Of a DNA stretch of 64,000 bases, positions 57,346 through 64,000 are shown piece by piece. The stretch comes from JAKQEM01 sp964391185 (lineage in GTDB: Bacteria; Patescibacteriota; Gracilibacteria; Peribacterales; Peribacteraceae), in contig CAYMIX010000004.1 in the NCBI GenBank assembly GCA_964391185.1, positions 62,001 through 126,000 on the forward strand. The letters are read 5' to 3'. The notes under the pieces are model-generated. The model ran no database searches, was not told the origin of the DNA, and saw only the letters and a program-made list of their open reading frames with translations. How positions within the stretch are numbered: the first letter of the stretch is position 1; each line of letters starts with the position of its first letter. Both the position numbers and the translations under genes were made by a program.

Positions 57346-57443
57346 GCACTAAATTCTAAGTTCTAATTCTCTAAATAATCTCTAAGCTTGGAGAATTTTT
57401 ATGAGGATTTGATTAGAGAATTAGAAGATTAGTGCTTAGAATT
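57346..57443. repeat. AT-rich degenerate hairpin repeat (family B)
   Basis: AAGCACTAAATTCTAAGTTC TAATTCTCTAAATAATC, centre, GATTAGAGAATTAGAAGATT AGTGCTTAGAATTT. Near copy of 46745-46862; directly follows the exonuclease stop. The rest of the gene-free stretch 57444-57762 holds the ftsA promoter region and nothing else I can identify. Confidence 0.78.
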
Positions 57444-57683
57444 TTTGAAAAGAAATCTTTGCGAAGTGCTATTCGACATCATAAAAAATCGTGATTAGTT
57501 TTTTTCTCGTATTTTTCTGCATGCTCCTGCGATCGTTCACAATACGTGCACATTTTTTATTGATGGTATTTTTTAGTGAATACATTTAGTGCTTTATCCC
57601 TTTGTAATGAGAAAAAATCTGCATAGTATTTGTGTTCTTGACTATGCATTTTGTATACCAAAGGTAGTCGATGCGGTCTTGCA

Positions 57684-57719
57684 CGGTTATAGGCGTAATA
57701 CGTACACTTCAGTCCATCC
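57684..57719 (+). promoter_or_regulatory. Candidate ftsA-ftsZ promoter
   Basis: TTGCAC near 57684 and TACACT near 57709 with an 18-base spacer; the start would be near 57720, about 40 bases before ftsA. A second weaker pair, TTGTGT/TATACC, lies near 57630-57660. Confidence 0.4.
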
Positions 57720-57762
57720 ATTTCGGTCATGAATCCGGTGAGCGTTTCCTTTCCTTACTTAT

Positions 57763-58995
57763 ATGCCTAAAGAACGCGTACTTGCCAGCCTCGATATCGG
57801 TAGCTCCAAAATCCGCACCGTTGTTGCGATTGCCGATGGCACGCAAGAGCCTCCTACACCAAACGTCATTGGCGTCGGCCTTTCTCCATCGCTTGGCATC
57901 CGCAAGGGCCAGGTGATCGATGTTGAAGAACTTATCCATAATATTATTTCATCACTCGAAGATGCTGAGCGCATGGCGGGTGTTCCGGTGAACCATGTGT
58001 TCGTCGGATTGAGCGGTGCACATATCGAATCATTCGATAGTCGTGGTGTCATTGCTATCTCTGGTTCCGAAATCACCTTTGATGATGTGGCACGCGTGCT
58101 CGAAGCAGCTCAGGCTGTCAGCATTCCACCAAACCGTCGTATTTTGCACATCGAGCCAAAGGCATACGCCGTCGATGAGCAGCGTGGCATCAAGAATCCC
58201 ATCGGTATGACTGGCATCCGCTTGGAAGTAGAAGCGCACATCATTACAGGGCATGTGCAGCATGTGAAGAACATCGAAAAGTGCATCTCCCAGGCAGGTG
58301 TTGATATCGATGCGATGATCCCAGCAACAATCGCCACAGCAGAAGCTACTCTCACGAAGCGTCAGAAAGAACTCGGCGTTGTCGCTATCGATGTCGGTGC
58401 TGGTTGCACGAGCGTTGCTGTCTATGAAGAAGGAACAATCCTTCACTCCATCGGTTTGCCAGTAGCAGGTGAGAGCGTCACAAACGATATCGCGATTGGT
58501 TTGCGCACATCGGTCGATACAGCAGAGCGCATCAAGATCGAATTCGGTTCCGTGCTCCCACAGGAAATCAACGAGCGCGACATGATCGATCTTTCCACCA
58601 TCAGCCGCATTGATACACAGACTGTGAGCCGCAAGTACATGGCGGAAATCATGCAGGCTCGTTACTTCGAAATCTTCACCCTTGTGAAAAACGAACTTCA
58701 ACGTCTCGGTCGTTCGGGCATGCTCCCTGCTGGAGCAGTCCTTACGGGAGCAGCTGTCAAAACTCCAGGTGTGCTCGACCTTGCTCGTGATGTTCTTGGT
58801 CTCCCAGTTCAGATGGGCTTCCCAGTAGATATCGGAGGAGTTGTCGAAAAGGTTGATGATCCTGCTTATGCAACTGCTCTCGGTACGCTCCTCTGGGGTG
58901 TGCGCGAAGGAGGACAAATGTCACCGATGGGCAACTTCCAAATGAAGCGCACGATGCAGCAGGTTGGCTCATGGTTTAAGAGTCTCCTTCCATAA
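57763..58995 (+). CDS. ftsA: Cell division protein FtsA
   Basis: Actin-like tether of FtsZ at the membrane. 410 residues. Phosphate-1 ASLDIGSSKIRTVVAI, 1C domain region, phosphate-2 VVAIDVGAGCTSVAVYEEGT, SVTNDIAIGLRT, adenosine motif GAVLTGAAVKTPGVLDLA. C-terminal amphipathic helix RTMQQVGSWFKSLLP for membrane binding. Followed 43 bases later by ftsZ. Confidence 0.96.
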   Translation: MPKERVLASLDIGSSKIRTVVAIADGTQEPPTPNVIGVGLSPSLGIRKGQVIDVEELIHNIISSLEDAERMAGVPVNHVFVGLSGAHIESFDSRGVIAISGSEITFDDVARVLEAAQAVSIPPNRRILHIEPKAYAVDEQRGIKNPIGMTGIRLEVEAHIITGHVQHVKNIEKCISQAGVDIDAMIPATIATAEATLTKRQKELGVVAIDVGAGCTSVAVYEEGTILHSIGLPVAGESVTNDIAIGLRTSVDTAERIKIEFGSVLPQEINERDMIDLSTISRIDTQTVSRKYMAEIMQARYFEIFTLVKNELQRLGRSGMLPAGAVLTGAAVKTPGVLDLARDVLGLPVQMGFPVDIGGVVEKVDDPAYATALGTLLWGVREGGQMSPMGNFQMKRTMQQVGSWFKSLLP

Positions 58996-59038
58996 TTCTA
59001 CATTCTACATTCCGCATTCTTCATTTCCCCTCGTTCCC

Positions 59039-60310
59039 ATGTCCGATACATTCCGCTCTCTCTTCTCCGGCAAGCCAACACCTCCAAAGCAACAAGGCTC
59101 TGGTATGGGTGATGACGATACGGGCACTGCGCCTCGCGAAGTGCGTCCTGATGCGCTGCCTGGTGCAGTCATCCGCGTGCTTGGTACAGGTGGCGGTGGA
59201 TCCAACGCTATCGCGCGCATGGTGAACGCCAAAGTACAGGGTGTTGATTTCGTCGCTGTAAATACAGACGTTCAGGCCCTCTATCACAACCCAGCTCCAA
59301 AGAAAATCACCATCGGTCGCGGCACAAGCCGCGGTCTTGGTGCAGGTTCCAACCCAGAGATTGGTAAGCGCGCAGCCGAAGAAAGCATGGAAGAGATCAA
59401 GAAAGAACTCGAAGGTACAGACATGCTCTTCATTACCGCAGGTCTTGGCGGTGGAACAGGTTCTGGCTCTGCACATGTTATCGCCGAGATGGCTCGTGGA
59501 ATGGGTATCCTTACCGTTGGTGTCGTTACACGTCCATTCAGCTTTGAAGGTCTTAAGCGCCGCAAGAACGCAGACGAAGCGCTCGAGCTCCTCAAGAGCA
59601 AAGTAGATACGCTCATTACGATTCCAAACGATAAGATTCTCTCACTCATCGACAAAACAACGCCTCTGACAGAAGCATTCCAGGTAGTTGACGAAGTGTT
59701 GCAGCACGCTATCGAAGGTATCTCCAGCCTCATTACACAGCATGGTCTTATCAACGTCGACTTTGCCGACGTTAAGACGATTATCCAGGATGCTGGTACA
59801 GCACTCATGGGTATTGGTTACGGAACTGGAGACAGTCGCGCAGCAGAAGCAGCACGCGCAGCTATTGATAGCCCACTCCTTGAGCTCTCTATCTCCGGTG
59901 CACGTGGAATTCTCTTTAATATCACTGGTGGTAACGACCTCTCGATGTTCGAAGTAGACGAAGCTGCTCGCATCATTACAGAAACTGCTTCTCCAGATGC
60001 AAACGTGATTTTCGGTGCGGTCATCGATGAAAACTACACAGGACAGGTAAAAGTAACGGTGATTGCTACAGGATTCGATGCAGAAACAGTTCAGCAGCCA
60101 ACAGCCTTCCAGGCTCCAGCTCAGCGCTTTGCGTCTAACAGTAAGCCGATGTCATCAACATCATCTATGGGTATGGGAAGCAGTCGCCCAGACATGATGA
60201 ACCGCAACCGCGATGAGAAGATCGTCGACCTAGGTACAAAGCCTGCATCGCACATCGACGAGGAAGAGCTCGAAGTGCCGGCGTTTATGCGCAAGCCGAT
60301 CTCGAAATAA
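59039..60310 (+). CDS. ftsZ: Cell division protein FtsZ
   Basis: Tubulin-like GTPase forming the division ring. 423 residues. RVLGTGGGGSNAIARM, tubulin signature ITAGLGGGTGSGSAHVIAEM, NVDFADVKTIIQDAGTALMG (T7 loop). A Ser/Met-rich linker follows and a C-terminal tail LEVPAFMRKPIS that fits the FtsA-binding peptide. The gap to ftsA is a run of CATTCTACATTC-type repeat units. No ribosome site. Confidence 0.97.
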   Translation: MSDTFRSLFSGKPTPPKQQGSGMGDDDTGTAPREVRPDALPGAVIRVLGTGGGGSNAIARMVNAKVQGVDFVAVNTDVQALYHNPAPKKITIGRGTSRGLGAGSNPEIGKRAAEESMEEIKKELEGTDMLFITAGLGGGTGSGSAHVIAEMARGMGILTVGVVTRPFSFEGLKRRKNADEALELLKSKVDTLITIPNDKILSLIDKTTPLTEAFQVVDEVLQHAIEGISSLITQHGLINVDFADVKTIIQDAGTALMGIGYGTGDSRAAEAARAAIDSPLLELSISGARGILFNITGGNDLSMFEVDEAARIITETASPDANVIFGAVIDENYTGQVKVTVIATGFDAETVQQPTAFQAPAQRFASNSKPMSSTSSMGMGSSRPDMMNRNRDEKIVDLGTKPASHIDEEELEVPAFMRKPISK

Positions 60311-60398
60311 GAATCAGAGGATTCAAAGGATTCAGAAGAGTCAGAGGAATGTATTTCTCCTCTGAATCGTCTGAATCTTCTGTTTCTTCTGAATCCTC
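60311..60398. repeat. GAATCAGAGGATTC-type hairpin repeat (family B)
   Basis: GAATCAGAGGATTCAAAGGA TTCAGAAGAGTCAGAGGAA and CTCCTCTGAATCGTCTGAAT CTTCTGTTTCTTCTGAATCC form a long imperfect stem between the convergent ftsZ and dut genes, where it can terminate both. The dut stop codon lies at its edge. Confidence 0.8.
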
Positions 60399-60831
60399 AG
60401 TGAGTTCCCGTCGATCCAAATCCGCCACGAGACTCAGCGCCGTGTGAATCAACTTCATCCCACTCGGCGCGTTCGATCTTCACAAATATTCCCTGCGCAA
60501 TGCGCTCGCCACGTTCGACAGTGACAGGAGCGTTTGTAATGTTTTGCACTTGTACGAGGAGTTCATCTTTTTCGCCGTGGTAGTCTTGGTCGAGTATCCC
60601 GATACTGTGCGGACATACGAGGCCTTTCTTCCGCGGCATGCTGGAGCGGGGGACGATCATGAGCATGTATCCCTCAGGCACGCGCACGATCACGTTGCCG
60701 GGCACGAGCGCAATTTTCCCTGCTTCGACGATAGTTGTTTCACGCGTCACAATATCGAAGCCCACAGCGCCATGGGATTGATAGGTGGGAAGGGGGAGAT
60801 CCTGATCGATTCGTTGAATATGTACAATCAT
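60397..60831 (-). CDS. dut: dUTP diphosphatase
   Basis: 144 residues, trimeric dUTPase: SHGAVGFDIVT (motif 1), VPRSSMPRKKGL (2), HSIGILDQDYHGE (3), RGERIAQGIF (4) and the C-terminal ESRGGFGSTG (5) are all present. Keeps dUTP out of DNA and supplies dUMP. Convergent with ftsZ. Confidence 0.96.
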   Translation of the reverse strand: MIVHIQRIDQDLPLPTYQSHGAVGFDIVTRETTIVEAGKIALVPGNVIVRVPEGYMLMIVPRSSMPRKKGLVCPHSIGILDQDYHGEKDELLVQVQNITNAPVTVERGERIAQGIFVKIERAEWDEVDSHGAESRGGFGSTGTH

Positions 60832-60842
60832 AATTTAATAGG

Positions 60843-60932
60843 TGCCTGCCGGCCGTAGCAGAAGAGATAAAGTATGTTGAATGGAATGTTCCACCTTCGC
60901 TAAAGCTTCGGTGGGCGACCTTCTGCGAAGGT
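60843..60932. repeat. Palindrome cluster (family C, CTTCGCTAAAGCTTCGG type)
   Basis: GCCTGCCGGCCGTAGCAGAA, then CACCTTCGCTAAAGCTTCGG TGGGCGACCTTCTGCGAAGGTCG (given as 60891-60910 and 60911-60932). CGCTAAAGCTTCGGTGGGC-type palindromes are, from memory, frequent in CPR genomes. No gene lies in 60832-60992. Confidence 0.7.
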
Positions 60933-60992
60933 CGGAATAGAGACTTGCATGCGTGGAGCATAGAAGATCTACACTATGTTTGCGAGATCGAC

Positions 60993-63761
60993 TTACGGTG
61001 CTTGAGTCGTCTTCGGCAGGTTTTCGATGCCTCCTGGCCACATAGTTTTTCCTTCTCTGGTTTCTCGTGCTTCTCTTTGCTGCTGTGTTTCAGCGGGGGC
61101 CACAGTTGCAGTTGCACCAGTACCATTTCCAGATTCATCATCCGTATTTTCTTTGGAACGTTTTTTATCGAGAGTGCGTAGCAATTCTGAAGCCAATTTG
61201 TGATTTGTCACTTGTTCTTTAACTGCATTAACGAGAACATCGCGGTGTATAAATTTTTGCTTGAATAGCTCTTCCAGGAAGAATCCTTTATCTGTAAGGA
61301 ATTTAAGCATGACTATAGCATTAGCGTTGCGCAATACAGCCGATTCCAGCCAGATTTTTAATTTACCGCCCATAATTTTGCGGAAATTTCTTGCCTCTTC
61401 AAGCATGCCATTACTAATGAGTTCTTCATTGAGTCCTAGAATCGTGGTTGCGTATTTAGTCGCCCAAGCTTCATTTTCAAGTTGTCCTGTAGAACCGAGG
61501 CTAAAGATCGCCTTCACAACGATTGCATCAGCACGCAGGTTACCTGTCTGGTTGGCATAGTAGTCTTCATCTTCTTTGTCGATACTCACATTACCCTGTC
61601 CCAGTTTTGAATGAGTAAAGTAGTCATATTTGTGTGAGAAGATGCTGAATTTTTTGCCGTTGATAACGACCGGTTGGCTTGCGAACATTTTTGCTACGTA
61701 GCTATCCAATTTGTACTTAGAGTTGTCACCTTTACCTTCTTCATCAAACGATTGGCCGGTCTTAGTACGGATCTCCTCCTCAATGTCTTTCAAGACGCGC
61801 ATACTTGTTGTGACCGTACTAAGGTTCTCATCTCCCCCGTATTGGCTCCACTTGTAGAAGTCTTTACGAGCAATCTTGAGTCCACCCATGCTTGAATCGG
61901 AGTGATACAGGCTGAGAGCGCCAAGCTTATCGTAGAAGTCTACGCTAGCTTTCTTGCGTATTTCTTTGTTTTCACGGAGTACGCGCATGATGGTAGTCAT
62001 CACCCAAGGCACCGTTTCTCCCCAGAGACCACGTTCGATAGCTCTCGATGCAATACCTACAGCTGCCCATAAGTTACTTCTCTTCATTTCTATTTCGATT
62101 TCAGAGATAAAGAATGGGATGTTTTCAATATCCTTAACTTTGTCATGTGCGGCCTTAATTTCATTTTCACGACCACTCGCGTTTGTACCACGCAGTGAGT
62201 TGTAGTAGTTAAGTAACTCATTTTCGTCCATGTCGGTGAGCATTCCCGCCAAGTTTTGACCCATAACTTTTTTAACGTTTTCACCGGCGCTTAAATCAAG
62301 ATCGTATAACCAGCCTTTGCCTGCGGCAAATTCCAAAATAGCGCGAATGCGATTTGGGTTGTGATGGTTGAGGTGTAGTTGGCCATCATGATGATTAAAT
62401 AGCTGGTCGTAGTTGAAGGAATTTTGTTTAAGGTATTCCATGTACTCATTTTTCTCCTTTTCGTTGTGCGATTCCTGATTCTTCTTTAAGGCAATACCTG
62501 CAGGTGTTCCATACATTGGCACCCATTCCAACGATGCTCCAATATTTTTTGCGAGCTCAGCTGTTTTGTGGTGACTATGATCATGCCAAGCTGTGTGGAA
62601 GGCATCATAGACTTCTTTGAATGCTGACCACATTTCAAGGGCACTGTAGAATTTAAAGCCCAAGGCATCGTAGGATCCATGTGTAGCTGTGAGATCTTGG
62701 TCCTTTGCGAATAAGTCAGATTTTTCGCGGAAAAGATTCTCTACATTTTGCATGTCAGAAGCGAGGTTTCCAGTGTTTTGTTTAAGCATGAGCAAAATGT
62801 CTTTGGTTCGTGCGATTTCATCCATATCGGCACGCAACTTACGATGTGCTTCAATTTCTTGTTTGATAGCGCCAACACGAGCGATGTCACTAAGCTCACG
62901 AATCATCGTAATTTTATTCGACTTATCACCGCCTTTAGTTTCCCACAAACGGATTGTTTCTGCGTGAGCAGGATCTTTCAAATATTCCTCAAGTTGCTGA
63001 AGCATTTTATGATCATCAGCTGTTTTGATATTGTAATAGTTGCGAATAATTCCAACGAATTGCTCTGGAGTTATTTCGCTATTCGTACTTTCCCAGCGTT
63101 CGATTTCAGCAAGAGTGATATTGGGGTCGCTCCGCCTGTTTGATTGTTTAAATTCTTCCCTGTGCTGCTCATGATATTCTTTTAGATCTTGAATAATTGT
63201 GTCTGCTTTTTCAGACTTTGCATTTTTATACATAAACTCAATGTCCTTGATAAATGTCTCGGCTTGTAAACTTCCTTGAGTCCATTTTTCTATATCACCA
63301 TTTATGGCATAAATTTCATGTACTGCCGCGAGTTCACTATCAATCGTACTTAAAATTTTGTTACGCTCTGCTTCTTGTCCAGTTTGCTGAACGAACAATT
63401 TGATACCGTCTTCATCTAAAGCACGTTTTAAGTTTTGCATTTTCCCTTCCAGGGTTCTTGCTTGCTGCTGGATGTCTCTAGCCAATATTTCTGGCGAGTC
63501 TTTTTCCTCGTCAACTTCAATTGCATTTTGTAGTTTGTTTTTCGTACGCTTTCTTTGGTCGGTAACAGTAGCTTCATTTAAGACACGCTGTTGCTCAAGC
63601 ATCTGTGGACCTACCATTTCTGCTGTGATTTTTGTCTGATTTGTGTCATCTGCATCTGGCCCAGACCCCGTTGGCGTACCTGTTGCAAAGCACAAAAGAC
63701 GGGCCTCTCTTTCGAGATTCCGTTCAGTGGCGAAGCGCCAGCGGCTCAGGTAGAGCAGCAT
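60993..63761 (-). CDS. Large helical protein of unknown function
   Basis: 922 residues, almost entirely helical and highly charged, no signal peptide and no membrane helix. Coiled-coil-rich N-terminal third (QQARTLEGKMQNLKRALDED, KADTIIQDLKEYHEQHREEF). The middle has WHDHSHHKTAELAKNIGASL and a run with many His. The C terminus has a Thr/Ala/Gln linker and a tail ending NLPKTTQAP. I do not recognise it. Its start abuts the stop of the 66-residue upstream frame (TAAATG), so the two are co-translated. The first 40 residues look repeat-derived. Confidence 0.75.
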   Translation of the reverse strand: MLLYLSRWRFATERNLEREARLLCFATGTPTGSGPDADDTNQTKITAEMVGPQMLEQQRVLNEATVTDQRKRTKNKLQNAIEVDEEKDSPEILARDIQQQARTLEGKMQNLKRALDEDGIKLFVQQTGQEAERNKILSTIDSELAAVHEIYAINGDIEKWTQGSLQAETFIKDIEFMYKNAKSEKADTIIQDLKEYHEQHREEFKQSNRRSDPNITLAEIERWESTNSEITPEQFVGIIRNYYNIKTADDHKMLQQLEEYLKDPAHAETIRLWETKGGDKSNKITMIRELSDIARVGAIKQEIEAHRKLRADMDEIARTKDILLMLKQNTGNLASDMQNVENLFREKSDLFAKDQDLTATHGSYDALGFKFYSALEMWSAFKEVYDAFHTAWHDHSHHKTAELAKNIGASLEWVPMYGTPAGIALKKNQESHNEKEKNEYMEYLKQNSFNYDQLFNHHDGQLHLNHHNPNRIRAILEFAAGKGWLYDLDLSAGENVKKVMGQNLAGMLTDMDENELLNYYNSLRGTNASGRENEIKAAHDKVKDIENIPFFISEIEIEMKRSNLWAAVGIASRAIERGLWGETVPWVMTTIMRVLRENKEIRKKASVDFYDKLGALSLYHSDSSMGGLKIARKDFYKWSQYGGDENLSTVTTSMRVLKDIEEEIRTKTGQSFDEEGKGDNSKYKLDSYVAKMFASQPVVINGKKFSIFSHKYDYFTHSKLGQGNVSIDKEDEDYYANQTGNLRADAIVVKAIFSLGSTGQLENEAWATKYATTILGLNEELISNGMLEEARNFRKIMGGKLKIWLESAVLRNANAIVMLKFLTDKGFFLEELFKQKFIHRDVLVNAVKEQVTNHKLASELLRTLDKKRSKENTDDESGNGTGATATVAPAETQQQREARETREGKTMWPGGIENLPKTTQAP

Positions 63762-63962
63762 TTATAGTTTACAGATACGGATAAAAGTGTCAAGCAAACG
63801 CTCATGCATTTCCGGCATTTCCGGCACGTATTCTGCAAGCGTTTGTTTGATGTGCATGATTTCCTGCGATCCTGTTTGGATCACCATCTCAGGCTTTCTT
63901 GCTGCAGGAACGAGGTGAAGTTCGGTGTATTCAGGTGTGTACAAAAGCCAATAACCTTTCAT
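63762..63962 (-). CDS. Small hypothetical protein, 66 residues
   Basis: Begins MKGYWLLYTPEYTELHLVPA and ends LLDTFIRICKL; one strand-strand-helix unit, no signal. Its stop is immediately followed by the start of the 922-residue gene. GGAAAG lies two bases before the ATG. No family recognised. Confidence 0.55.
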   Translation of the reverse strand: MKGYWLLYTPEYTELHLVPAARKPEMVIQTGSQEIMHIKQTLAEYVPEMPEMHERLLDTFIRICKL

Positions 63963-64000
63963 TTCTTTCCATGCGAGAAATGCAGTATTTAGTTGAGCGC

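Noticed and set aside
1..64000. Genetic code 25 (UGA as glycine)
   Set aside because: Many complete genes end in TGA at the expected family length (for example SulP, lgt-upstream gene, murF) and none continues past it.
1..64000. CRISPR arrays
   Set aside because: Repeats in the window are palindromic, irregular in spacing and not interrupted by uniform spacers; no cas genes.

Overview
The window reads as a chromosome piece of a reduced bacterium, most likely a member of the Patescibacteria/CPR (Peribacteria or Peregrinibacteria would fit; this is inference and no marker tree was run). Reasons: many short single-domain versions of usually larger proteins (stand-alone 5'-3' exonuclease, stand-alone riboflavin kinase, isolated GT5 C-terminal domain), a VirB4-like ATPase and a VirB2-like pilin outside any conjugation operon, almost no metabolic pathways, and many small genes without recognisable families. 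UGA works as a stop throughout, so this is not the code-25 Gracilibacteria type.

Layout. 1-4.6 kb: metG end, a HEAT-like protein, a PUR-family nucleic-acid-binding protein, fmt and a DHH phosphoesterase. 4.6-11 kb: VirB4-like ATPase, lipoprotein, argS, SH3/deacetylase-like lipoprotein. 11-16 kb: small TM protein, FemAB-like ligase, DUF3052, DegT aminotransferase and a membrane-anchored MurF. 16-26.6 kb: hydrolase, acetyltransferase-like protein, PRMT-like methyltransferase, SulP transporter, rhodanese, tRNA-Met, and a DoxX / CuA-lipoprotein / His-rich-protein group, then grpE. 26.7-37 kb: murD with an overlapping murL, tRNA-Leu, trxB, bL33-like protein, Nudix, DMT transporter, recF, ruvC, exported protein, hydrolase. 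37.0-43.0 kb: an integrative element next to tRNA-Ile with a large serine recombinase and a two-gene cargo (PEP-synthase-like dikinase plus SEC-C protein). 43-52.9 kb: prs, PRC-barrel protein, VirB2-like pilin, tsaD, two glycosyltransferases, a GT-C-like membrane protein, lgt, rnhB. 53-64 kb: murE, riboflavin kinase, GT5-like domain, PolA exonuclease, ftsA-ftsZ, dut and a 922-residue helical protein.

Two patterns run through the whole window. First, at least 16 genes have a -10 hexamer (TANNNT) exactly six bases before an ATG or GTG, so their transcripts should begin at the start codon (leaderless). A contrasting set of small genes has strong AGGAGG-type ribosome sites, and some of these also have consensus promoters or rho-independent terminators. 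Second, intergenic space is filled with several families of palindromic repeats. These have also entered genes in frame (murL twice, murF twice, murD, femAB-like, hydrolase, degT-like, virB4-like, lipoprotein) and supply C-terminal tails to others.

Functionally the window covers cell-wall precursor synthesis (murD, murE, murF, murL, FemAB-like, lgt), division (ftsA, ftsZ), translation and protein folding (metG, argS, fmt, bL33-like, tsaD, grpE), DNA metabolism (recF, ruvC, rnhB, PolA exonuclease, dut) and a scattered secretion/pilus machinery. The murL-murD pair suggests that D-glutamate enters peptidoglycan by epimerising the L-Glu dipeptide precursor.
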